Origin: Gremmenia infestans
Lineage: Eukaryota > Ascomycota > Leotiomycetes > Helotiales > Hamatocanthoscyphaceae
Assembly (NCBI GenBank): GCA_032629725.1
Contig: JAFEVB010000001.1
Span: 1,054,001-1,118,000 of the forward strand
Reading direction: 5' to 3'
Length of the DNA: 64,000 nt
A program made the translations under genes and the position numbers. The notes under the pieces are model-generated. The model made no database searches. It saw nothing but the letters and a program-made list of their open reading frames with translations, and was not told the origin of the DNA. Positions 53,341 to 64,000 of the stretch are shown here, piece by piece. Every line of letters begins with the position of its first letter. Position 1 is the first letter of the stretch.

Positions 53341-55516
53341 CCTGACTGAGCGTCGAGGATGTACGTATTTCGGGGAGACGTTCGAAAAGCGAAAATAACT
53401 GCTTCAAGAAGTGCAGTATGTCTGCAGCAATGGTCAAGTGCAAGGATGCAAAGTCGTTGTCGTTTAATATGCTGGATGATTGACGAGATATATAAATGTA
53501 AAGGTGCAGGAGGTGATGAAAGTATTTCCTTTGTCGTCTTTCGTCTCTAACCTTCTAGCGTTATGGCCGAGCGGGCGGGCAATTGTATTTGAGCTTCCGG
53601 AAATTGCTGTGAACTATCGATGCTCTTACGTTTGAGTCGTACCGTCTGCTATGGGTCCGATTCGAAGTTGCAGATCCTATTCTTGACTGTCAATTTGATG
53701 TTTCTCTAAACCGGTGTGCGTTGTCGTACTCTTTCTTCAGCAAGGCAAGGTTGCGCTCGGTCCCGCCAGGAATCTCCAAGATGTCGCAACTCTGAAATCT
53801 AGGCCTAGGAAGTGAGAACAAAGTCAAGTCTTTGACCGCTTTGATTCGGGAACTTCGTAGTTGGTGGTTCTCTAGAATAGAAAGCAGGAATCAGCATCTC
53901 TTTATTCATTCCAGCCTTTGAGCCCCAAACCCGCAAATGGCTTTATAGAGCTTCCAAAGGACGCACTAGGTATGGAGTTCCAAACACATCATCCAGCCAT
54001 AGCTCTTGCGGAAGATGCAAAATGTTGCCGTACCTATGAGATCTAATTCTGTGTTCCAGACTGGCGTTGGAGTTGCCCCGCTACAAGGTCCCGGCTTCTA
54101 ATACCACTGTGCGCGCAAAGCTGGTGAGTTGTTGATACTTGAGAGGCAGCGAAGATATATGACAACGGCGCGGATAATGTTGGAAGGAGGTTGTAAGCAG
54201 TTCGGAAGGTCACGGTCACGATGTATTGTATGCTGCTGGAGTGGAATGTCTGTCTGTAGGTCGAATCCTGTTGATTGATCGGGTCGGGATAGGATGGGCC
54301 TTGTGCTCAAGTCGGTCTAGTCATGGCTGGTGTGCCTCTGGTTCTGGTGGGCCGAAGGGACGACCCCTCGATAGTGTCGCCCGGTGTGGATGAGTTCCTG
54401 GCGTATCAGATGCCCTAGACGGCTGGTGAGATTCCCCCACTGGCCCCTAATAAGCGCCGGAATTCTATCACACACCCACCAGTTTTCGACCCCCAATAAT
54501 GGATCCAGCCCAAAACGACTCCCAAAGAGCACTTGGACTCTTTGATACGAGATTCATGGCAGCGGCGCCTGTTTCACGGGTCTAGAAATGTTTCATGGCC
54601 GGCCCTGACAGGTTGACAAGTGTGACCAAGTGTTGCTCGTATATTAAGACTGCAGTCTGCTCTGCCTTGGACCAATCAGAGCCAGGTTTTCAACATATGA
54701 GCCCTCCAATGTACCGCTACACATCTACTGTACTGTACCGAGGGTATAGCATGATATCTACAGCTCTGCGGCTGGCCTGCGTTCTTTGTGATGGATACAT
54801 AACTACCGACCTTTGGACAGAAACGGCCTGCATTTAATCTGTTTGCTTTCTTGTGCCTAACATCGAGGCAGGATGCTTCCCCATTGGGTAATGCAACGCC
54901 AGAATCGGGTCTCGATCCAGCGAGCGACCTCTCAACTCAACTTCATCCTTCAAACGTTGCGCAAGCCCCCTTCAAGCATCCCCTAAAGTGAAGCATTTTA
55001 CTTGTAGAACATGGGACGATTGTCTAACTGCCGTGCGAATGAAAAGGTCTATGTTTGACTAGAGTTTGAGTTCGTCGCAACTACAACCCCTACCCTGAAG
55101 ACCCCCATATTACCTCGAGTATACCCTCAGAAAGAACATGGGTTTGACTCAGGGGCAGCAAATCCTTCAAGCTTATCTGCAATACAGTACACTGCTTCCG
55201 CTTCTAGCCCGGAGAGGATCTGGTGGATCTTTCAGCTGAACATTCTAGCTTGGTAAAGAAACAAGGTGCTGTTTCGGAAACTACAGAATTGAGGCTCTCG
55301 TTTTTCAACGTGAATTTTTCCGGACTAAATGAAGATGATGTTCACAATGTGCCAGGAAGGCTTATATTTTTGTAACGATCATGGCAGCTGCTTCACTAAG
55401 TATTCTATATGATGCTACAGAGGTAAATCTCTTCATTGAGATTGCTGTTTTACTGAACAACCTGCACAAGCAACGCATCAGCACAAACCCGCAGTATTCA
55501 GATAGCCATCCAAAGT
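53341..55516. promoter_or_regulatory. Long non-coding upstream region of the MAP kinase gene
   Basis: 2176 bases between the kinase start and the SEC24 stop, the longest gap in the window. No coding frame is supported. A tRNA A-box-like sequence at 53564-53574 has no tRNA around it. The region likely contains the kinase promoter and 5' leader and the SEC24 3' end. Confidence 0.5.
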
Positions 55517-58444
55517 TTAGCTCACCTTTTCTCTCAGTGTTCCCATCCACTGCTGGAAACTCATCCCTTGGTCCGCCCGATCCTCTACCAACAATGTTTG
55601 CGCCCACAACTTCAAGCTTGGATCTCCATCTTCCCGAATGACATAAAGATGCGGAACAATGATGCTCCCAACACCTCGAGATCGGTAGTCCCGACTTTTC
55701 TGTACCACTGCCCGAACGCGTTCGCTAAAATCGTTGTCAAGCTCAGGTAACGAGCTCTTGCCGACCTTGAGCTTAGTTCTGTCCTCAACACCGAAAACGT
55801 CCGCGAGTAGCTGCGGCACTGAATCACGGCCGACCCACAAGAACTGGGTCTGGCCATCATCAATAAGGTAGAGACCGTAAGGAACAATACGCTCCGACGA
55901 GAGGTTATGTGGAGGTGGAAGAACGATTTGGCTCGTCTCTGGATCAGGAACACCTGCGTTGTCTGGCATGTCGTGTAATGAGTAGAGTCGTGGGTAAATG
56001 TATTGCATCAAAAGAGGGAGGGGGAGAGTTGACAGCTGGCAGAGAGCCGCCGATCGAAGATCTGATGGGATCTGAGCAGATTTTCGAAGGCCAACGTTCT
56101 TAATGAGTCCAAGGAATAAAACAGGCAGGCCACGCAGATTTGCCGGGAATTGAAGTCCACCACCTCCCATATTTCCACCAGCAAGTTCCTTCTTGAATGT
56201 CTGGAGCAGTTCAATGAGCTTGGATTGGATCGCGTCTCGTGCTGGCTCAAGTCCGCTGCTTAACGCTCTCTCAACTGCCTTGTGGCTAAAGAAGGTTGTA
56301 ATCGCGCACTGATCAGCGGAAGCATAGACGTCGGCAAGCTGGGTGGTTGTGGGTAGAGACAGGGTCATTACTCGAATGCGTCTCTCTCCGTTGCTAGTCG
56401 TATGAAGAACGGCAGTTTGCATGCAAACGAAGTTCTTTGTCAAACTCTCGTCAATAGCTACTTCGACCACGTAACTTTGATCTCTGGGGAAAGCTGGGAA
56501 AGCACAAAGATCGGAGCTTCGGTTGAAGAAATTGCCGTAGAATGTGCTCATGCGGAGGCCGGTTGTAGCACGAACACGCAAGACAGCCTCGAGTCCAATT
56601 TCAGAGGAAAGGTAATCACTAAACTCTGTGGCAAATTTAATAGCATCTTCGCTTCTGCCTGCATTCCATCCGGGGTAGAAATAGGTTTGACCTCCAGTGT
56701 ATCGCGGAAGGTTGCTGAGAGATGCCACGTCTTGGTATTGGGATGAAAAGAGGAACATGTCGATAGAAACTTGGTTCTTCGAGCACTCAACCGCAAAGCT
56801 CTTATAGAAGCTATTTCCAGTCTGGAGCAAACTGCTTTCTTTCGAAGTTCCCAATAACTTCTTGTCTTCACGCATTTCCAATTTTCCATATCCAACGTTG
56901 GGCAAGGAAGCAGTTATGACAACAATCTTGCCACCAAGAGGTGAAATGAGCTTGTGGCCAGCCCGTAAAGCAGAGCCCATACAAGACCCATTGTTCTGGT
57001 TACTCTGGAACATTGATGGGAGGGCGGTCAAGAATTTTTCGACACTGACTCGACTTTCTGACAACGGAACAAGAAGTTCCTGGGGAATTGGCAAGAATGG
57101 CTCATCCAAATCGCTAACAACGAGCATACTGGTTTCATCATTCTCATCAGTATCCTTAGGAACAGCAAAATAGTGCAGGCTCGAGTCCACAGCCATAAAT
57201 CCGACCCGAGTCCGTCTATCAGCATTTGGTATCCGGTTTAGACTGTCTAGAATAGTTCTAGCACTAGTAGCAAGAAGGCCACATGATACGGACGCATAGC
57301 TGACATCGAAGAGAAAGAGATACACCAGAGGTTGAGGAGGTCGAACCATGTATTCCTGGGGCGCGACAAATTCAACTACTGCATGGTTTAGTTCAGGTCG
57401 TTGCCAGCGGTCAACACTCTTTTGTGCCGCAGTATCCCAGTCAAACGCCTGAGGAACATCATTCGTGAGATTGCACATATTACACCTCCATCTATGTCCA
57501 TGATCAAGAAATGTAACATAGGGGTTAATGTATGACCGACATCTTCTGCACCGAGAGATGACTTGGTCTTGGACAATAGGTACTGGATCATCGACATCAT
57601 GAAGAGAAGTGTACGGTTGGATGACGAGTGCAAAAGGAAGTTTCGACTTCTTGAGGAGTGAATGCGTAGTAGGAACAGCGTTCAGGGTTGATCGGACATA
57701 TTTAGGGGGACAGTTTGCGTCCGGCGAAGGGGTGACACTCGACTGTTCATATAGATCAGTAATGTTTTCGGTCTTCTTTTAGTTAAAACTCAAAACACTT
57801 ACATTAGGTGGAAGTATAATCGGAGGGGGTGGTAGGTCCAATTCTGCAACGTTGAAAGGCTGGTTGAGTAAATCGGTGGGGTATAATTGGTTCAATGGCC
57901 CTGGACGAGCAGCTGCTTGCTGAGGTTGCGCTTGTGGTTGCGCTCCAACACCCATTTGACCCATGCCTTGCGTAATTCCAGCTACTCCACCAGGAGATGG
58001 TGCTCCAGGACCTGGGTATCCAGCATCGGGAGGTTGATAGCCTACACCGCCGGCATATTGTGGGGCGCCAGCAAAACCTGGGGCAGGTGCTCCAGGTACA
58101 GGCGCTGCTCCAACTTGAGCTCCATATTGTGGTGCACCACCATATGCTGGCTGCTGTGGTTCTGGCTGCGCTGCATATCCGCCATAGGCAGGAGCTTGAG
58201 GTGGTTGAAATTGCCCACCTCCCTGCATCTGCCCTCCCAGCGCCGAGTTCGCACCAGCCCCAAAGTCGTAAGCTTGCGCAGCATAACCTCTTTTCTTCTT
58301 CTTTCCCCCTTCGTGTTCAGGTTGTCCGACTTGAGGAGGAGGAGACGTCGTGCCAAAACCTGGCTGCGCTGGACTCTGTTGCCCATAAGGATCTGGGGCC
58401 TGGTAGGCATCCTGCCCATTGTATCCAGGTGGTGGCGCCGCCAT
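55517..58444 (-). CDS. SEC24: COPII coat protein SEC24
   Basis: Two exons, 58444-57803 and 57742-55517; 2868 nt, 955 residues. The first 200 residues are disordered, rich in Pro, Gln, Gly and Ala. The zinc finger follows: CRRC (about 279-282) and CNMC (about 301-304). The trunk follows, with YMVRPPQPLVYLFLFDVSYA, RTRVGFMAVDSSLHYFAVP and GGKIVVITASLPNVGYGKLE. The beta-sandwich/helical part has FYGNFFNRSSDLCAFPAFPR, and the gelsolin-like domain ends YGLYLIDDGQTQFLWVGRDS. SEC24 with SEC23 selects cargo at ER exit sites. The in-phase 60-nt intron falls just before SSVTPSPDANCPPKYVRST, the conserved entry to the trunk. Divergent from a small membrane protein gene. Confidence 0.95.
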
Positions 58445-59007
58445 TTTGCGTCAATTCGTAGATTGTTAGCGATTGGGGTTGCGCAGCTTTTCGAAAGTAC
58501 AGAAGGGTAGAGAGCGGACGTCTAATGATTTTCAGATATGTTTTTGGTGAAGTTCGAGTATCTAGTGGATCCAAGCCTTTAAGACGGTCTAGTTGGGGAG
58601 AACACGTTACGAAGTTGTGTTCAAGCCAGATGTCCTTGATGGTGGTGACTTAACCCTCAGATCAGCTTTCACAAAGTCGTAGGATGTGAGTGGTGAGGAT
58701 AGTCATGACACTGAAGAAAGCCGACTTGTGGTGGATGGGGAATTTCCTGGCCTTGCCTTGCATGGAAGACTGCCCGGTTGGAGTCGGTCGCTCCTGCCAC
58801 CTTGCTTGCTTGCCAATCACGTGAGCATATCAAAGGTCTGTGCATTATCAGCCTTTAGCCAGGAGGATTGGCATGCGACAGTACCAAGGTAGCTTACGAG
58901 AGGACAAACAGTTTCTTCGCCAAACACGTAAAACAACGGCTCCCCCCCATTTTCGATTCTTTCTTTTCTTCATCACGATAGACCATTTGCAAACTTCACT
59001 TGCAATC
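58445..59007. promoter_or_regulatory. Divergent promoter region SEC24 / small membrane protein
   Basis: 563 bases between divergent starts, with no coding signal supported. Confidence 0.45.
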
Positions 59008-59419
59008 ATGGCTTGGGGCAGATCTGCGCCGAAGCCACCACCCACCACTTCAGCTTTGAGGTACTTCCCCACACTCCTTCTCCTCTGTGGGCCTGACTGA
59101 TAGTAACAACAGCAAAATTCTCCCACTTCTTGTCCTTCTGGTTGTACTCGGGGGATGCGCTTTCGTCGGGTACCACATCTACCTTTCTATGCAGAAGATC
59201 TCTTCCGCTGCATCAGATAAAATGCAATCCAAGAATATGGTATTTACCAAAGATGGGCTTAAAGTTGGGGTCAAGGAGCGCAAGACTGAGAGCTATGTTG
59301 ATTCGACACAAAGCCTGTTCGTGAAGGCATGGAACCTGAGTACTTGGCCTGGATACAAGAGCAGGCTCTGGAACCAACAACCTGCTGAAGGCGGGAAGCC
59401 CGAACCTAGAAAACCGTGA
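59008..59419 (+). CDS. Small single-pass membrane protein, 119 residues, unknown function
   Basis: Two exons, 59008-59060 and 59113-59419; 360 nt, 119 residues. The 52-nt intron has GTACTT, a CTGAC branch and AACAG. The N-terminus is MAWGRSAPKPPPTTSALR. The hydrophobic segment KILPLLVLLVVLGGCAFVGY (about 19-38) is followed by SMQKISSAASDKMQSKNMVF and then a conserved-looking KDGLKVGVKERKTESYVDS and SLFVKAWNLSTWPGYKSRLW. The second half has no cysteine and is basic. It looks like a type II or tail-type ER or mitochondrial membrane protein. I recall no named family, so the function is open. The start ATG is the only one in frame before the membrane segment. Confidence 0.75.
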
Positions 59420-60595
59420 GCAACTTTCCCATTGATTGCTTCTATTCTACGCGATTGGTTTGCTCGAGATGTCTTCTACGTATCACTCGGAAACAGCCCT
59501 GTTCAGTTTGGCTCGGCTCCCTTTGCTCAACCATGTTATCTTCGTTTCTTATTCTCTTATATTTGCTAACATTACTCGATAGATTCTCCAGACACGCCTC
59601 TTCTGCGAAGTAACTTTTTGCATGTACTTTCGTTACTCACGCATTATATTTACGCTACGGTCTCAATGTCCTTCTCCCTCCTACATTTCGCCATCAAATA
59701 TAGGTGGCTATTTAGTCAAAGCCAGAACCCTGCATCAGAAAGTGGTGGTATCATATGGAGCGGGCAACCCTTTCGGATTCTTTGCTCTGCAGGATAGAGC
59801 TTGTTGTTTGTATACCCCCGGCTGGGCTTGTTTTGATTTGCACTGGATGAATGAATGAAAATAACGGGACATGTTTTCTGCCACATCACGGTTACGATTC
59901 TCTCCAGCAGCTCTCGTTACAGAGCAGCTTCTCATAAATAATCAGAACACAAGTGCTTACTTCATAGCCTTTCCCCGGATTTTACCTTGAAAAGTTGTCG
60001 GCCAACTTTACTTTGACTAAGAAAATAGACCGTGAAACAATAGAAACCCTGGCTTCATGGCCCGAGACTCTCAGGTTTATAACCGTAACGAAAGCAAGTA
60101 AAGATACCCGCTTATCCGAATCCAGCATAGTGATACCGGTAGGCAACGGCTTTCTGAGGAGGTCGGAGTAACATTAAGCTCGACTGCAGGGTACTGCTAG
60201 ATATATTGAAGAGCAAATCCAAAGACCTCGAATCTACTTCTCTAAAGGCTGGCTCAGGCGTAGGACTGCGATATGCAACAGTGATATAATAAGCAAAGAT
60301 TTGAACGCCACTGATACCACAGATCCAAGAGCAACGAATGTTAGTTGTATTCGAAGAGTGGAACGGAAAAGACCAAGGCCAGGATCTTCATGTGCTCTAA
60401 CTTTCGGTCGGAGAATCGCTGATAGGCTCTACAACGCCACTCAGCGTCCAAAATTGGCCACATCAAAATCACGCAAATCATATATCACAAAAAACATCTC
60501 AAAGATTCCTCAGAAACTGTATGGCATTTGATATCTCTAAGACACACCAGAGCTTTCAGAAGCTAATTGTCAATCCAGCGATCCATATGTCCAGT
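59420..60595. other. Convergent 3' region
   Basis: 1176 bases between facing stop codons, with no gene seen. Confidence 0.4.
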
Positions 60596-61218
<623 letters not shown>

Positions 61219-61578
61219 GATTGCCTAGACAGCGATGTCTCGATGTCTTCCTCAACAATCAGGGTTGCTTTGTAAAAGAGGCAAAATAAAAGTTCGCGGT
61301 TGAGATATGAGCGAGTGTGCGAAAGGCTAACCTGATATAGCTAGCGTAAAGGGGGGTATGGCACCTGACTGCATGTCGCCTCATAAATACGCTAGCTCTA
61401 TTGCAGTTAGCTTCTCGCACAACTTCTGGGCCTTTGTAAATTTCCAGAGTTGGCGAGATTTCGACATCCAGCAATTTCGCAGATTCGATTTGATCAACAT
61501 CACAAATCAGTGAGTTTTATACCAGAAGGGAATATACCGAAGCCTTTTACTAAATTCTCCTTCTCAGAATCCGCCAAG
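61219..61578. promoter_or_regulatory. Bidirectional promoter of two ribosomal protein genes
   Basis: 360 bases between the divergent start codons of ubiquitin-eS31 and eS26. It contains a perfect 10-bp inverted repeat at 61339-61348 and 61388-61397, separated by 39 bases. Confidence 0.7.
61339..61397. repeat. Perfect inverted repeat in the ribosomal protein promoter
   Basis: AGCTAGCGTA at 61339-61348 and its exact reverse complement TACGCTAGCT at 61388-61397. Each arm contains the palindrome GCTAGC. The pair is placed about mid-way in the intergenic region. Confidence 0.85.
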
Positions 61579-62338
61579 ATGGTCAAGAAGCGCGCGTCCA
61601 AGTAAGAATACCCCTCATCGCCAACACACGATCTCCCCTGCAACGAATAAGAAAGATTCTTGTTCAACTTTTCGAAGATTGTGATGGGCTCCTCATCGCG
61701 GATATTCATGCAAAAACAATGATCGAAGGCTGACACTTTGGTTACAGCGGACGTAACAAGAATGGCCGCGGCCACGTCAAGCCCATCAGATGCAGCAACT
61801 GCTCGCGATGCACCCCAAAGGACAAGGCGATAAAGAGATTTACCATTAGAAACATGGGTATGATGAGATTCCGAATCCTTGAACACTTTTGAAAGACTGA
61901 GTACTAACCGCCAACCCACAGTCGAGTCCGCCGCTATCAGTATGTTATTCCCCTACCACAATCGAATCCTAGGCCGGAGAAATCATGGGCGCAATAAGTG
62001 ACATTCGGAGGAACAATTATGCTGATTCTCTATTCATAGGGGATATCTCGGACGCATCTGTGTTCCCAGAATACACCGTTCCCAAGATGTACCTGAAGCT
62101 GCAGTACTGTGTCTCTTGCGCCATCCACGGCAAGATTGTTCGGTACGTTAAGCACTTCAGATGAACCTTGGTCGAACATCCTTCCAGCAACAGAAATAGA
62201 AGGGCTAACAATTCTCTCTACAGTGTCCGCTCCCGCGAGGGTCGCCGCAACCGTGCTCCTCCTCCAAGAGTTCGCTACAACAAGGACGGCAAGAAGGTCA
62301 ACCCCAACCAGGCTGCTGCCAAGACCACTCAGGCATAA
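61579..62338 (+). CDS. 40S ribosomal protein eS26
   Basis: Five exons: 61579-61601, 61748-61857, 61922-61939 (18 nt), 62040-62142 and 62224-62338; 369 nt, 122 residues. The sequence is highly conserved: MVKKRASNGRNKNGRGHVKP, IRCSNCSRCTPKDKAIKRFT (zinc cysteines), RDISDASVFPEYTVPKMYLK and LQYCVSCAIHGKIVRVRSRE, ending in a basic tail. eS26 sits at the mRNA exit site of the small subunit. The tiny third exon encodes only VESAAI plus a partial Arg codon, and all phases restore conserved sequence. Divergent from ubiquitin-eS31; convergent with the RCC1 gene. Confidence 0.97.
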
Positions 62339-62667
62339 GGATTTGCATGGATGATTTCGGGTTATGGGGAGTCAGTTACGATTGCATGGAGCAAGCATGG
62401 AATCTGGTGTTCTTCTGAGGAAAAACAGCTAGCGTCGTATTTGAGTCTGCTTCTCAGCAGAAATTGATCTTCTTGAGCCTGAATATTTGTCTTTAGTGTT
62501 TGTGAATGTCTTATATGAGTGTTTGAGTTTTCTCTGCGCTGTGAAAGTGAGTTATAACTCAGCTCTCCTGAATGAGATGCGTACACGGCCTAATAGCCAA
62601 GGGCTAGCTTGAGCCAGATTACAGTATAATACAACAAAGAATCAAATACATGCTCTCGCTTTCATCA
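62339..62667. other. Convergent 3' region eS26 / FMP25-like
   Basis: 329 bases between facing stop codons, with no gene seen. Confidence 0.4.
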
Positions 62668-64000
62668 TCATGTCCCAGAATATACAGCGGTTGCTGCCCT
62701 CCCACACTCAATCCTCTGCTCCACGCTAACATTTCTTCCTTCAAATCGGATCTTCTTCCTCGGCGTGATCTGGAACCTATGTTCTTCTCTCCTTCCTTTC
62801 TCCCTATCCGCTTCTATATCAAGAGGCTGGATATATGTAGGGTTGCTAACATTATTCCTCTTGCCGGTCCCCAGCTGATAAAACTCATTGTTTCCCCACC
62901 AAAGTACATCTGCTCCCCAATTCGTATCATTCTCTGAACTGTAATCAGAAGCCCCGAGATGAACCACATTATTCATAGTAGCAGCAGCATGCGTAGCTCC
63001 CACTGACAGACGTGCAAGCCGAATGGGGATGACCTTGTGAGCAACCTCGTCGTATTCGAAAAGGCCGGATAGTGCTTTGATTTTGGTTGGTGTGCCTTGA
63101 ACATGTGTCCAGCGTCCATTTCCGAGGCCTCCCCAGATTCCTTGTCCGCTAGCCCAGGTATCTGCCGTAACGCGACCAAGCCCACGAGGGTCATCTTCTC
63201 CTTGTCCTGCTATTCTCGTAGCGTCGACGGTAAAGAAGCTGTTTACGCCTCCAGCTGCGACATCTGTGACTTTCGGGCGTAGATTGGTGCCCTTGTAGAG
63301 CTTGTCGATCGGGAGAAGAGACGGAGCATCGATATTTGGAGACTCAGAGTCGGCATCAAAGCCCAGTTGACCAAGAGAGTTGTCGCCGAACGCAAACACT
63401 CTGCCTTCTCTGTCGGCAGCTAGAGAGTGAAAATCCCCAGTAGCAATCTTGGATATGTCAAACCCCTTCAACGTGCTGATCTCATGTGGTTGGTCGTATG
63501 GTCCTGATGGCCGGGTATTCCAGGTCAGGCCTGGTATGCCAAGTTGCCCTTTCTTTGGGAAGTCCTCAGTCCCGGAAGCAGCAGAGAACAGTCGGCCATT
63601 TGATGTAAGAATGAGACAGTGCTCCAGACCACTGCTGACATCTGATACCTTTTCACCCCAGGCCAGGTTGCCCGGTTTGAGATCTCGATAACTAACGGCG
63701 GATCTGCTTTTCCAGAAAGGGAACCAAGTACTCTCTAGGGTCTTTGGTCCCGCATGTTGGTCGGCTTTGGAGGCAGAAATAGAATAAACATTTCCGTTGG
63801 AGGATAGAGCTATAATTCGGTCTCGAGAGATTGATAGTTTGGTTAGATCTTTGCCTGTGAGGGTAGGTTCTGGGCCTGAAGAAGTTGTTGAATACCCAGT
63901 CCCCCATTGAAGAAGATCTCCATTCTCAGCAATTGCGGCACCAAAATTTCTATCCAGCTTAATATCTCGAATAAGCTTTCCATCGAAAAAGGGTATTCTT
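62668..64000 (-). CDS. RCC1-repeat mitochondrial protein, FMP25-like (5' end outside window)
   Basis: The frame is open from base 64000 to the stop at 62668, about 443 C-terminal residues. RCC1-type propeller blades are seen: AAIAENGDLLQWGTGYS, VSSGLEHCLILTSNGRLFSA, IATGDFHSLAADREGRVFAF with GDNSLGQLG, and VGATHAAATMNNVVHLG with ADVLWWGNNEFYQLGTGKR. WASGQGIWGGLGNGRWTH and the end IECGRAATAVYSGT match the fungal Fmp25 pattern. In yeast Fmp25 is a mitochondrial protein reported to help complex III assembly. The targeting sequence and first blades would lie beyond the right edge. The assignment to Fmp25 rather than another RCC1 protein is by recall. Confidence 0.85.
   Translation of the reverse strand, partial: RIPFFDGKLIRDIKLDRNFGAAIAENGDLLQWGTGYSTTSSGPEPTLTGKDLTKLSISRDRIIALSSNGNVYSISASKADQHAGPKTLESTWFPFWKSRSAVSYRDLKPGNLAWGEKVSDVSSGLEHCLILTSNGRLFSAASGTEDFPKKGQLGIPGLTWNTRPSGPYDQPHEISTLKGFDISKIATGDFHSLAADREGRVFAFGDNSLGQLGFDADSESPNIDAPSLLPIDKLYKGTNLRPKVTDVAAGGVNSFFTVDATRIAGQGEDDPRGLGRVTADTWASGQGIWGGLGNGRWTHVQGTPTKIKALSGLFEYDEVAHKVIPIRLARLSVGATHAAATMNNVVHLGASDYSSENDTNWGADVLWWGNNEFYQLGTGKRNNVSNPTYIQPLDIEADREKGRREEHRFQITPRKKIRFEGRNVSVEQRIECGRAATAVYSGT

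Noticed and set aside
53561..53660. tRNA-like A box (TGGCCGAGCGG) in the MAP kinase upstream region
   Set aside because: No matching acceptor stem, anticodon arm or proper B box follows; the later GTCCGATTCGAA does not form a T arm. Treated as a chance match.
61602..61747. C/D-box snoRNA in eS26 intron 1
   Set aside because: A GTGATGG and a CTGA occur, but the C box is imperfect and no terminal stem or convincing guide region is visible.

Overview
The window is nuclear DNA of a filamentous ascomycete, most likely a leotiomycete-type mould. The evidence is short introns (about 46-150 nt) with GTRNGT donors, CTAAY/CTGAC branch sites and (T/C)AG acceptors, dense single-copy eukaryotic housekeeping genes on both strands, and a Pmk1/BMP1-type MAP kinase. 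It reads as ordinary chromosome-arm sequence. I found no rRNA, tRNA, CRISPR array or intact transposon.

Left part (1-20 kb): the 3' end of an FCP1-like CTD phosphatase, complex I subunit NDUFA13, a ketopantoate-reductase-like enzyme, a single-pass membrane protein with SGSI-type repeats, a decayed stretch with two doubtful small genes, VID27, a 14-TM-type MFS transporter, a PAP2 phosphatase gene broken by two in-frame TAA codons, a DUF3632-like gene and mitochondrial ribosomal protein uS17m.

Middle (20-39 kb): a Sap1-type AAA ATPase, mitoferrin, ATG9 and COG6 (head to head), a serine hydrolase, an F-box/ankyrin pseudogene, and trehalose-6-phosphate synthase.

Right part (39-64 kb): a DEDDh exonuclease, a DEK_C/HIRIP3-like chromatin protein, AP-1 beta adaptin, a 52-residue three-exon membrane microprotein, BolA and NIF3 (head to head), VPS51 and RMI1 (head to head), the MAP kinase, SEC24, a 119-residue membrane protein, ubiquitin-eS31 and eS26 (head to head) and a 5'-truncated FMP25-like RCC1 protein at the right edge.

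Five genes act in membrane traffic (ATG9, COG6, AP-1 beta, VPS51, SEC24). Six are mitochondrial or linked to iron-sulfur metabolism (NDUFA13, uS17m, mitoferrin, BolA, FMP25, and possibly the reductase). Divergent pairs separated by 0.2-0.5 kb are the commonest arrangement. Exon structures below were built by hand from splice signals and frame; nearly all joined models close in frame with the expected family length. Intergenic stretches over 300 bases are listed. The main departures from routine content are the broken PAP2 gene, the F-box/ankyrin pseudogene, the microprotein with an ATG-only coding exon, and a few structured non-coding motifs.
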